From Erodium maritimum (taxonomy: Eukaryota > Streptophyta > Magnoliopsida > Geraniales > Geraniaceae), in NCBI GenBank assembly GCA_963921825.1, contig OY997589.1, forward strand, positions 75,810,523-75,874,522: 64,000 nucleotides of DNA. The letters run 5' to 3'. The notes beneath the pieces are model-generated. The model did not search any database, had not been told where the DNA came from, and saw only the letters and a program-made list of their open reading frames with translations. This document shows, in pieces, positions 23,130 through 33,411 of the stretch. Position 1 is the first letter of the stretch; every line of letters starts with the position of its first letter. Made by a program: the position numbers and the translations under genes.

Positions 23130-24680
23130 TTTATGATCACATAGAGCCCCCTATTTGCGCCACTTTATACCCGACCCCGTCTTGGTGTTATGAGACCACC
23201 AAAACCTGTTCATAGTCACCTCAATCTCCCGGATTAAAGAAGCGGGTAATAGATGAACACACATCGAATACATATGGAGAGCTTGAATAACAGACTTTAG
23301 TAAAATTTCCTTACCGGCCTTACTCAACAACAATTCATCCCAGTTTGTCAATCTACGGGCAATGCGATCCTTTAAGTACTTGAATGCCTTGTATCTGCTT
23401 CTTCCTATCACAGCCGGGAGCCCCAAGTATGTACCCACATCCATCACCTGAGACATCCCCAGAATAGCTGCAACACCTTGTCTTCTTTCTGGCAACGTGT
23501 TCGGACTAAAAGAAATAGATGACTTCTGAGCATTAATCTGTTGCCCCGAAGCCCTCTCATAACGACTTAGTAAGTCCCGTCAGGCCTCTGCTTCCTCCTC
23601 ATTTGCCCTACCATAGAAGAAGCTATCGTCTGCAAAAAAACAAGTGAGTAATAGAGGGAGCACCCCTTACTACTCTAGAACCAGTAATCAGCCCCCGTTG
23701 TTCAAAATTTGAAATTAAACGGGAAAGTCCTTCTACACATACGATAAATAAGAACGGGGATAAAGGGTCACCCTGTCTGATTCCCCTACCCGGCCTTATT
23801 GGCCCCAACCGTCTCCCTTATGTGGATATCCATAACTGTGGAGTTCGCACACAAGACATAATCAGCTCCACCCATTTAATGGAAAAGCCCATCCGAGACA
23901 ACACACATTCCAGATAATTCCAGTCCACCCGGTCATAAGCTTTCTTCATATCTACTTTCATAGCCATCTGCCCAGCCTGACCCTGTCTCTTATTTCTCTG
24001 AAAATGAAGCACCTCTCTTGAAATAATAATGTTATCGGTGATCAACCGACCTTTTAGGATGGCGCTCTGAGAATTCGAAATAGCCATATGTAGTAGACCT
24101 GTCATTCTATTCACAATAACCTTTGAGATTATTTTATAAATCACATTGCAAAGAGCTATTGGGCGAAATTCACTCATGTTCACATGTCTTCTAACTTTTG
24201 GAATCAGGACCAAATTAGTATCATTTAAAATTGAAGGAATAGAACCTGAGTCAAAAGCTTGTTGAACAACCCAAAGTAAATGAGGGTGTAAAACTGGCCA
24301 GTATCTTTGATAAAACCCCGGATTGAACCCGTCAGGACCCGGGACTTTTAAGGGCATCATGCTGAAAAGAGCTCGTCTCACTTCCTCCAACGAAACTGAC
24401 CGAAGCAGCTCTTCAATCTGAGTGTCCGTAACTGATCTCGGTACTAGTTGACTCACATCATCGCTAGCTACGGACTCCTGCAGAAACAACCCTTCAAAAT
24501 ACTGCACCATAGTCTCCTCAAGACCCGTACCCCATTCCCTCTGAACACCATCCTCATCCTGTAGCTTTAATATTTTGTTCCTTCTTCCAAGAGCTGAGCA
24601 CTTTGCCTGAAAATACCTAGTATTTTTATCACCAGATTTATGCCAATGCTGTTTGGCACGTTGCTTCCACTTATCATCTC
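23130..24680 (-). pseudogene. LINE reverse transcriptase (ORF2 RT domain), broken
   Basis: The minus strand opens with KQHWHKSGDKNTRYF and continues with MVQYFEGLF (24510). RT blocks follow: KVPGPDGFNPGFYQRYWPVL, LVLIPKV, FRPIALCNVIYKIISKVIVN, KVDMKKAYDRVDW and [15 protein letters not shown]. The catalytic F-A-D-D block at 23632-23645 is put out of frame by a run of seven T on the minus strand, where six would keep it. A TGA stop follows near 23587. A later frame (23151-23495) carries the thumb-like GTYLGLPAVIGRSRYKAF and LSKAGKEILLKSVIQA. The enzyme would copy LINE RNA at a nicked target; this copy cannot. Confidence 0.92.
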
Positions 24681-24697
24681 GTTCACTTTTTTACATT
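24681..24697. repeat. Target site duplication of the LINE, right copy
   Basis: gttcacttttttacatt, one mismatch from the copy at 21585-21601. It abuts the truncated 5' side of the LINE. Confidence 0.85.
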
Positions 24698-24890
24698 AGC
24701 GAATATTGCCTGTGACTTTTTTTATAACCGAGTTACATGCAACTTATGTTTCAAATATTTTGGTTAAAAGTATTTTTTTTACAGAGTCTAAACTCAAGAA
24801 AAAACAAAAATTTAAAAAGTTTCAAACTATCGTTACAAAAAAACAAATTAATTTAAATATTTAGCATCTGGTCGAAGAAAAACCAAAAAA

Positions 24891-25860
24891 AGGTCTCTGC
24901 TAGGGTTGAAAAAACTGGCCGCCTCCTTTTTTTTCCCGTTCAATCAGCCACTTCGCACCCTAAAACCATCATTTTCCCATGAAGTCCGACCAACCACAAT
25001 CACCGAACCACGCCGTTCAGACCGCCACCCACCAGTATCACCTTTTCCTACCCGATATGAACTTCCCCCTCGTCGTTCCTTATTCGATCTCAATCTAATC
25101 GGAGACCACGACGGTGTCTGATACGCCGCACGACCACGTCCTTGTGATTGGATCTGATTCGGAGGTCATACATGAACCTTCTCATCCTCGACCAATTGCA
25201 GTAGCGCAGGCACCGGACATGCCAAAACCTCGTCGCCCCCACGCTGAATTTGGTTGAGAATCACCTCGTCCTCTGGTGGTTCTCGATTCGGATTTGGTAC
25301 AATCGAGAGATCTTCTCTCTCTGGCCTGGCCGGCTCGACGTCTACCCCACACTAAAGTGGGCCAGGCAACGTAACGTCCCCAAGGGAAGCCAGAGGTCTA
25401 TTCCACCATGTATCCACTAAGGGACGAGGAGGAAGTTCAGGATCCACAGGTGGAGGTGTCACAACCTCTTTCGAAGCAATGAAAGGACCCGGCGGGGGTG
25501 GGAAGGTTCCAACATGGCCTATACCACAGACCCGGGACTGCCAGTGCTGGGAAGTCTCGGGAAAGCCGCAATCAGAGCACTCTTTTCAGGCTTTCTTTAT
25601 GCTTTTTATTACTTTAGTTTGGGCAGGTTAGTTCCTTTTGATTGTTGGACTATTTATTTTCTGCTTTGTACTTTTGGAATGTTGGTAAAGGAATGTCTTG
25701 AGTTAGTATCTACGATCCAAAGTAGTATTTTTCTACGGGTCTATGGGCGTCGAGTTGGCTACGGGCAACCAAGACATATATATGGAACCTAAGGCTTTTA
25801 AGCCCTACTTTTTATGGTTTGCATTTTACATTGATGCACTTCCCCAGTTTACTCGTTTCA
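24891..25860 (+). mobile_element. Short non-LTR element of a shared 3'-tail family, copy 1
   Basis: The plus strand runs from about 24891, where gggttgaaaaaactggccgc begins a proline- and serine-rich region, to the tail cttccccagtttactcgttt near 25838, followed by an A-rich stretch. Near the end of the coding part a frame reads PGLPVLGSLGKAAIRALF (25514-25792). The same phrase and tail occur in the copies at 26020-26812 (+) and 55917-57440 (-). No RT is present. It is likely a non-autonomous or ORF1-only LINE derivative; the 5' end is approximate. Confidence 0.55.
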
Positions 25861-26019
25861 AAAAATTTTATTTACTTGGACTAAAGTACATATATGTATT
25901 ATAAATTTTTATTATTTAGTTTTCCACTTTATCATATGTTAAATCTTCATGTTATGTCTAATGACAAAGCTAGTTTTTCAATTAAGAACGGACTATAATA
26001 ACATGTTAAATTCGGCTGC

Positions 26020-26812
26020 AACGAAGAACTCTCTTTGAACCTTAGGGTTTCTCTCTGAACCTTAGGGTTTCTAGCCACCAAAAGGAAAAACCCTAGCCAA
26101 AAAAAGGGAAACCTTAGACGCCATCAAGGGATTTCCACCACTCCCGTCGCTGATCAAGCCGAGTCTGAGAGACTATACTGAACCAAAGAGACTATATCGA
26201 GCCTTATTTTTGTTCCGAATTTTTTTTCTCCAAGTACGCGGTATGATCACAATATCTCCGTCTTCTAATTTGTTATGCACTGGTGTTTTGAAGTTTCGAT
26301 GGACATGTTCATGGGTTAGAACTGTTGAGATGTTGGATCGAACACAAAACGACAACAGCTACAGACTTATCAACCGAACACACACACGAGCCGATTGAAG
26401 CAGGTCTTGGAGCAACCCTTTCGGTGGGTTTGGGATCCGAGGGGTGGGACGATAAGCCGAGACCTGGGGAGGTCGGTGTTGGGACGTCTCGGGAAAGCTA
26501 TGAGAGCAGCTCATATTTATTGTTTTTTGCATTTTCAGTCCTATTGTCTTTCTGTTCTTAGTTTGAAGTACTCGGGTTGGATTTCTAATTGGTTTTCTTT
26601 CTTGTTTTGTTATTTTAGAATGTTGGTAAGGGGGTGTCTTGAGGTAGTGTCTACGATCCAAAGTAGACCGTTTCTATGGGTCCATGAGAGCTGGGTTGAC
26701 TACAGTCATGCCGGAAAATATTGTGAAGCCCAGGGCTTTTACGCCCTACTAAGTATGATTTATGTTTTACAGTATTGTACTTCCCCAGTTTACTCGTTTG
26801 AAAAGAAAGAAA
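26020..26812 (+). mobile_element. Short non-LTR element of a shared 3'-tail family, copy 2
   Basis: The 3' part (about 26430-26812) aligns with copy 1: RSVLGRLGKAMRAA matches the VLGSLGKAA phrase. Then come gtctacgatccaaagtag and ccagtttactcgttt near 26788, followed by gaaaagaaag. The 5' part contains repeated ccttagggtttct motifs near 26040 and 26060. The frame 26395-26892 (165 codons) reads through the 3' tail and is not likely to be a real protein. Confidence 0.55.
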
Positions 26813-26892
26813 GGACTAATAGTTTTGTTTGTATTAGTAAACGATGTAAGAAGAGTGTACATGCAATAATATCACATAAAAATGCTAAATGA

Positions 26893-27797
26893 CTATCCAA
26901 TATAAATTGTAACGTTTAAATTTTATATTTCAAAAAATTCTGTAAAATATTTTCATTATCAATTCAATAAAAAAACATCTCTCGATTTTTACGACCATAT
27001 TATCATTGATACATTAGTCTCTTGTTAGATTTTTCAACCGACTCTTGATGTTATTCATAATATAAAATACTATATCAAAAATTATATTAACATCGAATTT
27101 TCAACCGTCTCGAAATAATACTCAAGCTCGAATTTGGCTCGTTTTATTTAGTTATTTATTTATAAATATTCATTTTTAAAATAATATATATTAAATTTAG
27201 TTGTAAATGAGCCGATTCATGAGGCTCGAAAGTTTCTTCTTGATCTCGATCGTTTATTAAATGAGTAAAATCTTGAGCTCGAATTCGATTCAGGTTTGAT
27301 TTTAACAAACTCGAATATCTAACAAACTAAACTTGAACTGACTTATTTAAAAGCTTAAATAAAAATAAACTAAATAGGATTTATTTTTAATAATAATTAT
27401 AATTACGAAACTAACTAATAAAATTAATAAAATAATAATAAACAATTAAGGCCAAAAGACAGTATCTTACATATAAAATTGGTCACACAAGTTGTGCTAT
27501 CCAACATTTAAAAATTATATTTACGATACCTAAATTTTTGATCACAAACTTTCGTTAGAAAAAACTAACAAAATGATAAGAAAACACAAATTTATCCTTT
27601 GAAGTTTGAATTCAAATTTTGAGGAAGAGTTAAAAGACGATAATAACCCTAACTTTCCAGTCTCATTCGCGAGTATCAGGAGCTCCACGACATGGATACC
27701 TCCGAGATGGGCGAGGATAATTTGGCCACCCCAAACTCTTTCTCAACGACATGACGAAAAAGATTAATGGGTTTATTTGATGTGTTGTAATCTACAA
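26893..27797. other. Intergenic, nothing recognised
   Basis: AT-rich sequence. No domain-bearing frame or terminal repeat noticed. Confidence 0.5.
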
Positions 27798-27958
27798 TTT
27801 TACAAGGGAAATTTGGAAATCTATCCGTCATAACATAACATATTTTTTTAGTATGACAATATAATTCAATATTTGTAAATCTATGCTTTTGAAATATTTT
27901 AGGACAAAATTACCCTTATTATTATTAGTTTAAATCTCAAAATAAATTGTATATGAGA

Positions 27959-28013
27959 GGATTTGAACCATGGTTATTCAAGAAAAAATATTTGAACTCA
28001 ACCACTTGTACTA
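27959..28013 (-). promoter_or_regulatory. tRNA-like Pol III A and B boxes in the left arm
   Basis: The mirrored copy of the boxes: on the minus strand tagtacaagtgg (28013-28002) and ggttcaaatcc (27969-27959). Both arms preserve the B box exactly although surrounding bases differ. Confidence 0.5.
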
Positions 28014-28288
28014 AGTTACTTATATGTATTACAGCATTTTATTATTTATTTTACTATATTTTATTATATACTAAGTTCTCGTACTACACCAAAATTTAGA
28101 ATAAAAATACGGATAATTGAAAAATATTTATGGTGAACTCTGCACGTTTTGTAAATACTTACGGTGTACTGTTTTTTGTTTAAAATACTTACTATATATT
28201 ATTTTTCATGTGCAAAAAGTGTGAAAACTAACGGAAAATTGGGATTTTAGAGCATGTAAAACTTTAAAATTTCCAAAATAAATAAATG

Positions 28289-28326
<38 letters not shown>

Positions 28327-28689
28327 AATATATTTTTCAATAGTATTTATTTATTTATTTATTTTAGTATGCACATAGTTATTTATTTTGAAATACTTAC
28401 GGTATACCCATATTTATTTATTTATTTTGAAAATTTTAAAGTTGCACACCCTCTAAAATCCCAATTTTCCGTTAGTTTTCACACTTTTAAAGCATGAAAA
28501 ATAATACACTATAAGTATTTGTAACAAAAACAATACACTGTAAGTATTTGCAAAACGTGCAGAGTTCACCATACGTATTCTTCAATTATTCATATTTTTA
28601 TTTTAAATTTTGGTGTAGTACGAGAACTTAGTATATAATAAAGTATAGTAAAAAAATAATAAAAGGCTACAATACATATATAAGTAATT

Positions 28690-28744
28690 TAGCACAAGTG
28701 GTTAAGTCCAAACATTTCATCTTGAACAATCATGGTTCAAATCC
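28690..28744 (+). promoter_or_regulatory. tRNA-like Pol III A and B boxes in the right arm
   Basis: tagcacaagtgg (28690-28701) fits the A-box pattern T-R-G-Y-N-N-A-x-x-x-G-G. ggttcaaatcc (28734-28744) fits the B box GGTTCRANNCC. The spacing is close to that in a tRNA gene, and the adjoining agtggttaag resembles the D arm of tRNA-Ser/Leu. The acceptor stem cannot be folded by eye, so this is a SINE- or tRNA-derived piece, not a working tRNA. Confidence 0.5.
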
Positions 28745-28895
28745 TCTCATATACAATTTATTTTGGAATTTAAACTAGGTTATTTTTGTCCTAAAATATT
28801 TCAAAAGCATAGATTTACAAATATTGAATCATAGTAGCATACTAAAAAAATATGCTATGTTATGAAGCATATATTTCCAAATTTCCCTTTTACAA

Positions 28896-29639
28896 TCACT
28901 TTATGGGGTATTTATAATTTATAATTTTAATTAATGAAGTTATGTTTATTGTTTCGTAAATGAGTTTGGCTAATTTTATCTGTTTGATCGACAATAAACC
29001 TACCATCGCACGTTCCCATCACACTAATAGGGAATTATGAAAGCAAAAGAGGAGACAACCTCCAAATTAGTTTTATTTAATAAAGTTTTGTATTTTCCGA
29101 TAAGCATTTTTGTTCCCGTTTAATGGCATTTTGATATATATATATATAGGGTCATTATTAGTTAGAAATTATATGTTTCACTATAATTTAAAAATCAATT
29201 TCATCCATCGGATTTCCTTATATGGATGGCTAAGATTAGTTGTGGTAATTTTGGTAAATATCCATCGGTTTCAATTTTGAAAGGTAATTTCATAAATACA
29301 AAGGGCAATTGTGTCTTTTTCCTGTATAGTTAACTGCCCCATCTCTAGCCCTTCACTTTCTCTCCCCTCTCTACCCGACCACGTCCCAGCTTCTCTCTAG
29401 CCACAACTCGCCGTGTTTCACAACTCGTCGGCGACGCTCCGCCGACGACAGGTATATTAATGTTTATTTGGGTAAATAGACCCAAATCGGTCTATTAACA
29501 AACCGTCGTCATAATGAAATATACAACTTAATTAAGAAAAAAGAAACATCAATTAGACAATTAATATAATGATTAACCCTACGTGTATGCCTCCCTTTTC
29601 CTCTCTGGAATACAAAGGTTTGTAGCCTTTTTCAGAAAT
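28896..29639. other. Intergenic with a possible TA-flanked element start
   Basis: After a tatatatatata run, gggtcattattagttag at 29149 has the look of another TA-targeted element, but I could not find its other end. 29400-29450 is CG-rich (cgtcggcgacgctccgccga). No gene recognised. Confidence 0.35.
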
Positions 29640-31745
29640 GGACCCTCTATCAACGATGATGGTGTACGTCTTATCGGAAATGAAAACACCTATACTTCCT
29701 CCTTTGACTCGAAGGGCAACATGGAAAGGAGCTTTAGTGGTGACTAGTCGCGGTCCGGTCTAATGATAGACAATGAGAGTGGGTCATTGCCCTCGGGTGC
29801 CTCGAACACCCACTATTGTTATGACGACGACGGATATGAACCGAGGAACTTTTGTGGAACATCAAGTGACCCCGAAAACGGGTTCTCTAGCTATGGGGAG
29901 GACATGAATGAGCCTCATGGGATCTTGGGTAGCAGGTCGACGGTAGGGGGAACAGATTCACGAATAGCTAGTGGAGCGGCGGTGTTCACCCTTTGGCGAG
30001 GGGTGTGGAGCAATCAAACGATGAGGAGATTCAAGAAAAGTCCCCCTAGAAGGGGAGTGCACGATACACAAAGAGGGTCTCGGTAGGTATTTGGCACAAG
30101 CAACTAAGAGGCTCATCCTTTCAAAGCCAAAGGGAACCTGGACTGGTGGAGGCGACAAGGGTGTCCTATGACCATCTTGTGGAGACTTTTCTGGGCTTTC
30201 TTGATGTAAGGCTGAGAGAGTAAGTGGTTCCACGAGTTCGCCCTTCGGGGGTGAATGACTTGGGTGACCGGATGGGCAGTCTCTCTATTTGGGAGATGGT
30301 GGTACCCCTAACGAAAGTTTGTGGGTGCAATTTGAACTACGCCTACGTAGTGACGGTGAGGGTGCAGTCCACTCGGACCTTCTTCTGAAAGTCCTTGGTG
30401 TATTGGATAGCAAAACTTTTGGCGATTGGTGGAGTTCGTGGCTCGCCCGTTGGAAGATATGATCATGGGCCTTTCGGAGGCCTGTGGTGCTTTTTGCAGA
30501 TCTTTGACTGTAGATGTGACCCTAGGACATTATGTTCACTCACTTCTCCGTGTGAGTCCGGGTCACCAACCTTCTAGTGAGGTCCTTGAACAAGGGAGTA
30601 GGGTTGAGGATTTGAGGAGCTTTGAGAATTTGCTTGGTTGTGGATGACGATGTAGATGGTATGAGCTGAGGGATTACATGCATATCAGAGTCTTCTTGGA
30701 TGTTCGCCTTCCACTACAATGTCGTATGTGGTTCCATAAAACGGAATCTGAGATACGATCTCTATTAAATTTATCCTATGAGTGCCAGACCACTGTTTTG
30801 ATTGTATTTATGTTGTTCGTAAGGCTACTTCTTTCCCAATATGCATGGGTCTTTAGGTGCCTCGATGAGGCCACTAACGAACCCCGGAACACCCCGATGA
30901 ATATTTATAAAGTGGCCTGACCATCCGGACACGAGCCATGGTCATCAAGAGGGACCTTCCCGCATCCCAATTGATTGGAGAAAAGGCATTGATTCGGTGA
31001 CTGAAGTGAATTTAAGGTTTGAGGCCCATAAAGGTCCCGTTGACCGTAAGGGCAATGGGAGAATGGTAGAAAGGGCCAATGACCATTCGAAAGAAGGCAA
31101 TACATTTTCCGTTAGGAGAGAGAGCACATCTCCACATCCGTCTTCATAAGAGAGGACGCTTCACATTACTACTCCTCACCCTAAGAGGATAGATGGAGGT
31201 AGCCAGAGTGGGAGGGGTCCCTTGCAGTATTCGACCTCCTCTCGCGGACCATCTCAAACATTCCCGATGAGGAGAGTGGGAGACCATGCATATTGATGCT
31301 CGGAGCCGGGCACAAGGTCACTACTAGGATTGGGCAAACGACCGGTCGAAGATATTTTTAGAATCAGAATCAGAAGGATCAACGGACTCAGATGGAGCGT
31401 CTAAGACGCAAGAGGGGCGGTAAGCACCCTCACCTCCCCTTATAACGACCGATAGGATCAGTGAGGGGTCAACGTGACCATCGCCTCACTGGTCGTAGGA
31501 TGGCATATGTACCAACAAGTACCAGCAGGATTCTCCCCTATCTTCTCGTGAGCCAACATCTCCGTGTTTTTAGGGTCCTCACTTATCATGTGAGGGAGGA
31601 CGATGTTAGTTGGACCCCGAGAGATTACACAGTCGAACAATGCATCATCCTTTTTCTAGAAATGACACATTTCTCTTTAGCTCACCGTCCTCAACAATTG
31701 TACCGATGGACTTGACTGCTATCACAACATCGCCCTATCAACAAC
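29640..31745 (+). pseudogene. DUF4283/zinc-knuckle retroelement remnant, plus strand
   Basis: The most telling part is 30678-30860. The frame HIRVFLDVRLPLQCRMWFHK matches the R-V-x-(V/L)-D-(V/I)-x-x-P-L-x-R strand before the knuckle. Then, after a frameshift, text resembling the L-P-D-H-C-F-D-C knuckle start can be read. Upstream frames (30395-30577, 30426-30647) and downstream acidic/serine-rich frames fit the usual order of such proteins. Stops and shifts break it throughout. It would have been a retroelement RNA-binding protein; no RT is attached. Confidence 0.5.
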
Positions 31746-32060
31746 GTTCGAGCACTCCGGTAATAAGTTCTAACTCTACGAGTTGAAAAAAGTCTTTTTT
31801 TACATTTTAGTCTCATGACATTTGGATTTTATACATTTATTTATGTGAGTGTTTCCTTATGACTACTTTTTTGATGATCCTCTTGTGGTTTGTATTTTCA
31901 AGTGTTTTTTTTCGTATACGCATGCTAAAATTCGAAATAAAAGATACTTCACCACAAATGCCCGGGTTGTTTTAATCATGAAGTTCGATTTTGTAAAATT
32001 ATATGTCCTTTGGGATATTCTATAATAACAAAATTATATAATGTTAGCGTATATAATTTA
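31746..32060. other. Intergenic, nothing recognised
   Basis: AT-rich spacer between the retroelement remnant and the TPS upstream region. Confidence 0.5.
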
Positions 32061-32064
32061 AGAT

Positions 32065-32285
32065 CACGTGCCAAAATGCTACTAGGTTAGGTAAGGTTGG
32101 AGAGATTGAGTTCGATCCTACCGTAGGGGTGTCCGTAGAGTAGCTGTCGGCAATATACGCGATAATCAGTCAAACCGAGAGAAAGTCTCGCATCTCAAGG
32201 TTAAGTGAAAGTTTTCCAGTACTGCCGACGGTGGGTCCAACCGGACACGTCACCTACCCCACAACTAATCCTCCGTCGACACGTG
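32065..32285 (+). promoter_or_regulatory. G-box/ABRE-like motifs upstream of the TPS gene
   Basis: cacgtg occurs at 32065-32070 and 32280-32285, and an acacgtca core lies near 32245. They are about 350-570 bp before the TATA box. ACGT-core motifs bind bZIP and bHLH factors and are common in sugar- and ABA-responsive plant promoters. Function here is inferred from sequence only. Confidence 0.4.
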
Positions 32286-32630
32286 GGAGAACCCACGAGC
32301 GCGGCTTATTTCAGACAATGCCGTTCCGGGTGGGTCCCACCGCACCCCAAACCCGACATCACGCGTCGTGGCGGACTTGACGAAGGACAAGGGATAAGCA
32401 TTAGCATTTAGCCCTAGGCCCTAGAGATAATATCCACTGCTCACTCCTGTGTGCTTTCACCCTTTTCTTTCTACCGTCTGATCTCAGTTCATCTCATCGG
32501 ACGGCCGGTATCTTTTCTCTGTCGTTTCGCCTCTTTTTATTTTATTTTTTTGATAAAAAAATCTGGTTGACCTCGAAGCAAATTGGGAAACAAAGTTCCA
32601 GAGAACAGATAATTTCTGAGCCGGAGGGTG

Positions 32631-32638
32631 TTTATAAG
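32631..32638 (+). promoter_or_regulatory. Probable TATA box of the TPS gene
   Basis: tttataag lies about 30 bases before a pyrimidine-rich leader (ctctgctttcttccattttc near 32690) typical of plant transcript starts. Transcription would begin near 32660-32670. Confidence 0.5.
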
Positions 32639-32798
32639 GTGGGGTTGGAGTTCAGCAGGAGCTTTCTTAAAGCTTTGCCCCTAAAAATCTCTGCTTTCTT
32701 CCATTTTCCCTTCGAAATCTTCGGTTTTTGTGGGATTTCTAGCTTCTGGTGAAGAATCCCAGATCATTCCCGAAATACCCAATTCATATTGTGCACTG

Positions 32799-32849
32799 GT
32801 AATTCTCTTGAACACTTCATTTTCAGTTCTATTCTCGTTTTGGTGTTTT

Positions 32850-32887
<38 letters not shown>

Positions 32888-33370
32888 GATGATGTTTTGT
32901 GTTCCTTGTAATTCAACTTCTCTGTTTGGCAATAGTGAAAATCTTTAGTGGGTTTTGATGCTTTACTTGCTTGTAGCATATATCTTTGCTCATTGTGTGC
33001 CTCTATTGTCCAATCTGAATCTATTCTATTCCTTTTTATCTCAATCTTTATCTGCAAGAGCAGCAATTTCGATTGTCTTTGCACTGTGTGTCTAATGTCG
33101 TCCAGACAAATTGCACCTCTTTTCACAACTTGTCTCTTCTCTTTTGCTTCTGCCTTTTTATGTTTCAACTCACGAATTGAGCCGGATGCGTGGTTTGTTC
33201 TTGAAGAAGGACAATTTTCTTTGTGGGGGTGTTCTGCGGACCAGAATTAAAGTTGTTGTTTGTGCCCTACATTTGTTGTCCACTGTCTAGTTTATTTTGC
33301 AAGAACTTGAAGATTGTGATATTGCTATGGAGTAAATTGAGAACTGGGTTGTTTTTGTTTGTGATTGTAG
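32799..33370 (+). other. Probable 5'-UTR intron of the TPS gene, with a (GTT)12 repeat
   Basis: A donor gtaattctct follows gtgcactg at 32798, and an acceptor tgattgtag ends at 33370, 41 bases before the start codon. Leader exon 32660-32798 and bases 33371-33411 contain no ATG, so after splicing the TPS start is the first AUG. Twelve GTT repeats occupy 32852-32887. Long frames on both strands here, including a poly-asparagine one opposite the GTT repeat, are repeat artefacts. Confidence 0.6.
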
Positions 33371-33411
33371 GCATTTGGGTTAGCTAGGTTTTGGTTACTG
33401 AGCTTGAGACC

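Larger units (their letters stand above)
21602..24680 (-). mobile_element. 5'-truncated LINE (non-LTR retrotransposon) with 17-bp target duplication
   Basis: On the minus strand it runs from the region just before the reverse transcriptase (24680), through RT, connection, zf-RVT and RNase H, to a short A-rich tail at 21602-21609. The flanks are 17-bp near-identical direct repeats. Loss of the endonuclease and ORF1 from the 5' side, an A-tail and a target duplication of this length are the signature of incomplete target-primed reverse transcription. Coding lesions include a homopolymer frameshift at the RT active site and at least one nonsense codon. Confidence 0.93.
27806..28887. mobile_element. 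Large fold-back element with about 480-bp inverted arms and 8-bp target duplication
   Basis: The left end reads GGGAAATTTGGAAATCTAT. The reverse complement of the right end reads GGGAAATTTGGAAATATAT. Similarity continues through nearly the whole half of the element (left arm about 27806-28285, right arm about 28405-28887), leaving a short TA-rich loop. The flanks are the perfect 8-mer ttttacaa at 27798-27805 and 28888-28895. It has no coding capacity. Very long inverted arms suggest a fold-back or Mutator-like origin, but 8 bp would also fit hAT. Each arm contains a tRNA-like pair of Pol III boxes. Confidence 0.92.

Noticed and set aside
26395-26892. 165-codon plus-strand ORF
   Set aside because: It runs through the 3' tail of a short retroelement whose other copies end before it. 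Chance read-through.
28690-28744. A functional tRNA gene
   Set aside because: A and B boxes are present but no acceptor stem or plausible anticodon loop can be folded by eye. It is at best tRNA-derived.
29149-29460. Helitron or MITE starting gggtcattattagttag after a TA run
   Set aside because: Only one end was found; no matching terminus, hairpin or target duplication could be placed.
32681-33168. Minus-strand ORFs with poly-asparagine or poly-threonine
   Set aside because: They are the reverse translation of the (GTT)12 repeat in the TPS 5'-UTR intron.
33391-33411. Upstream extension of the TPS reading frame
   Set aside because: It has no ATG and lies in the leader. The ATG at 33412 matches the conserved N-terminus of the family.
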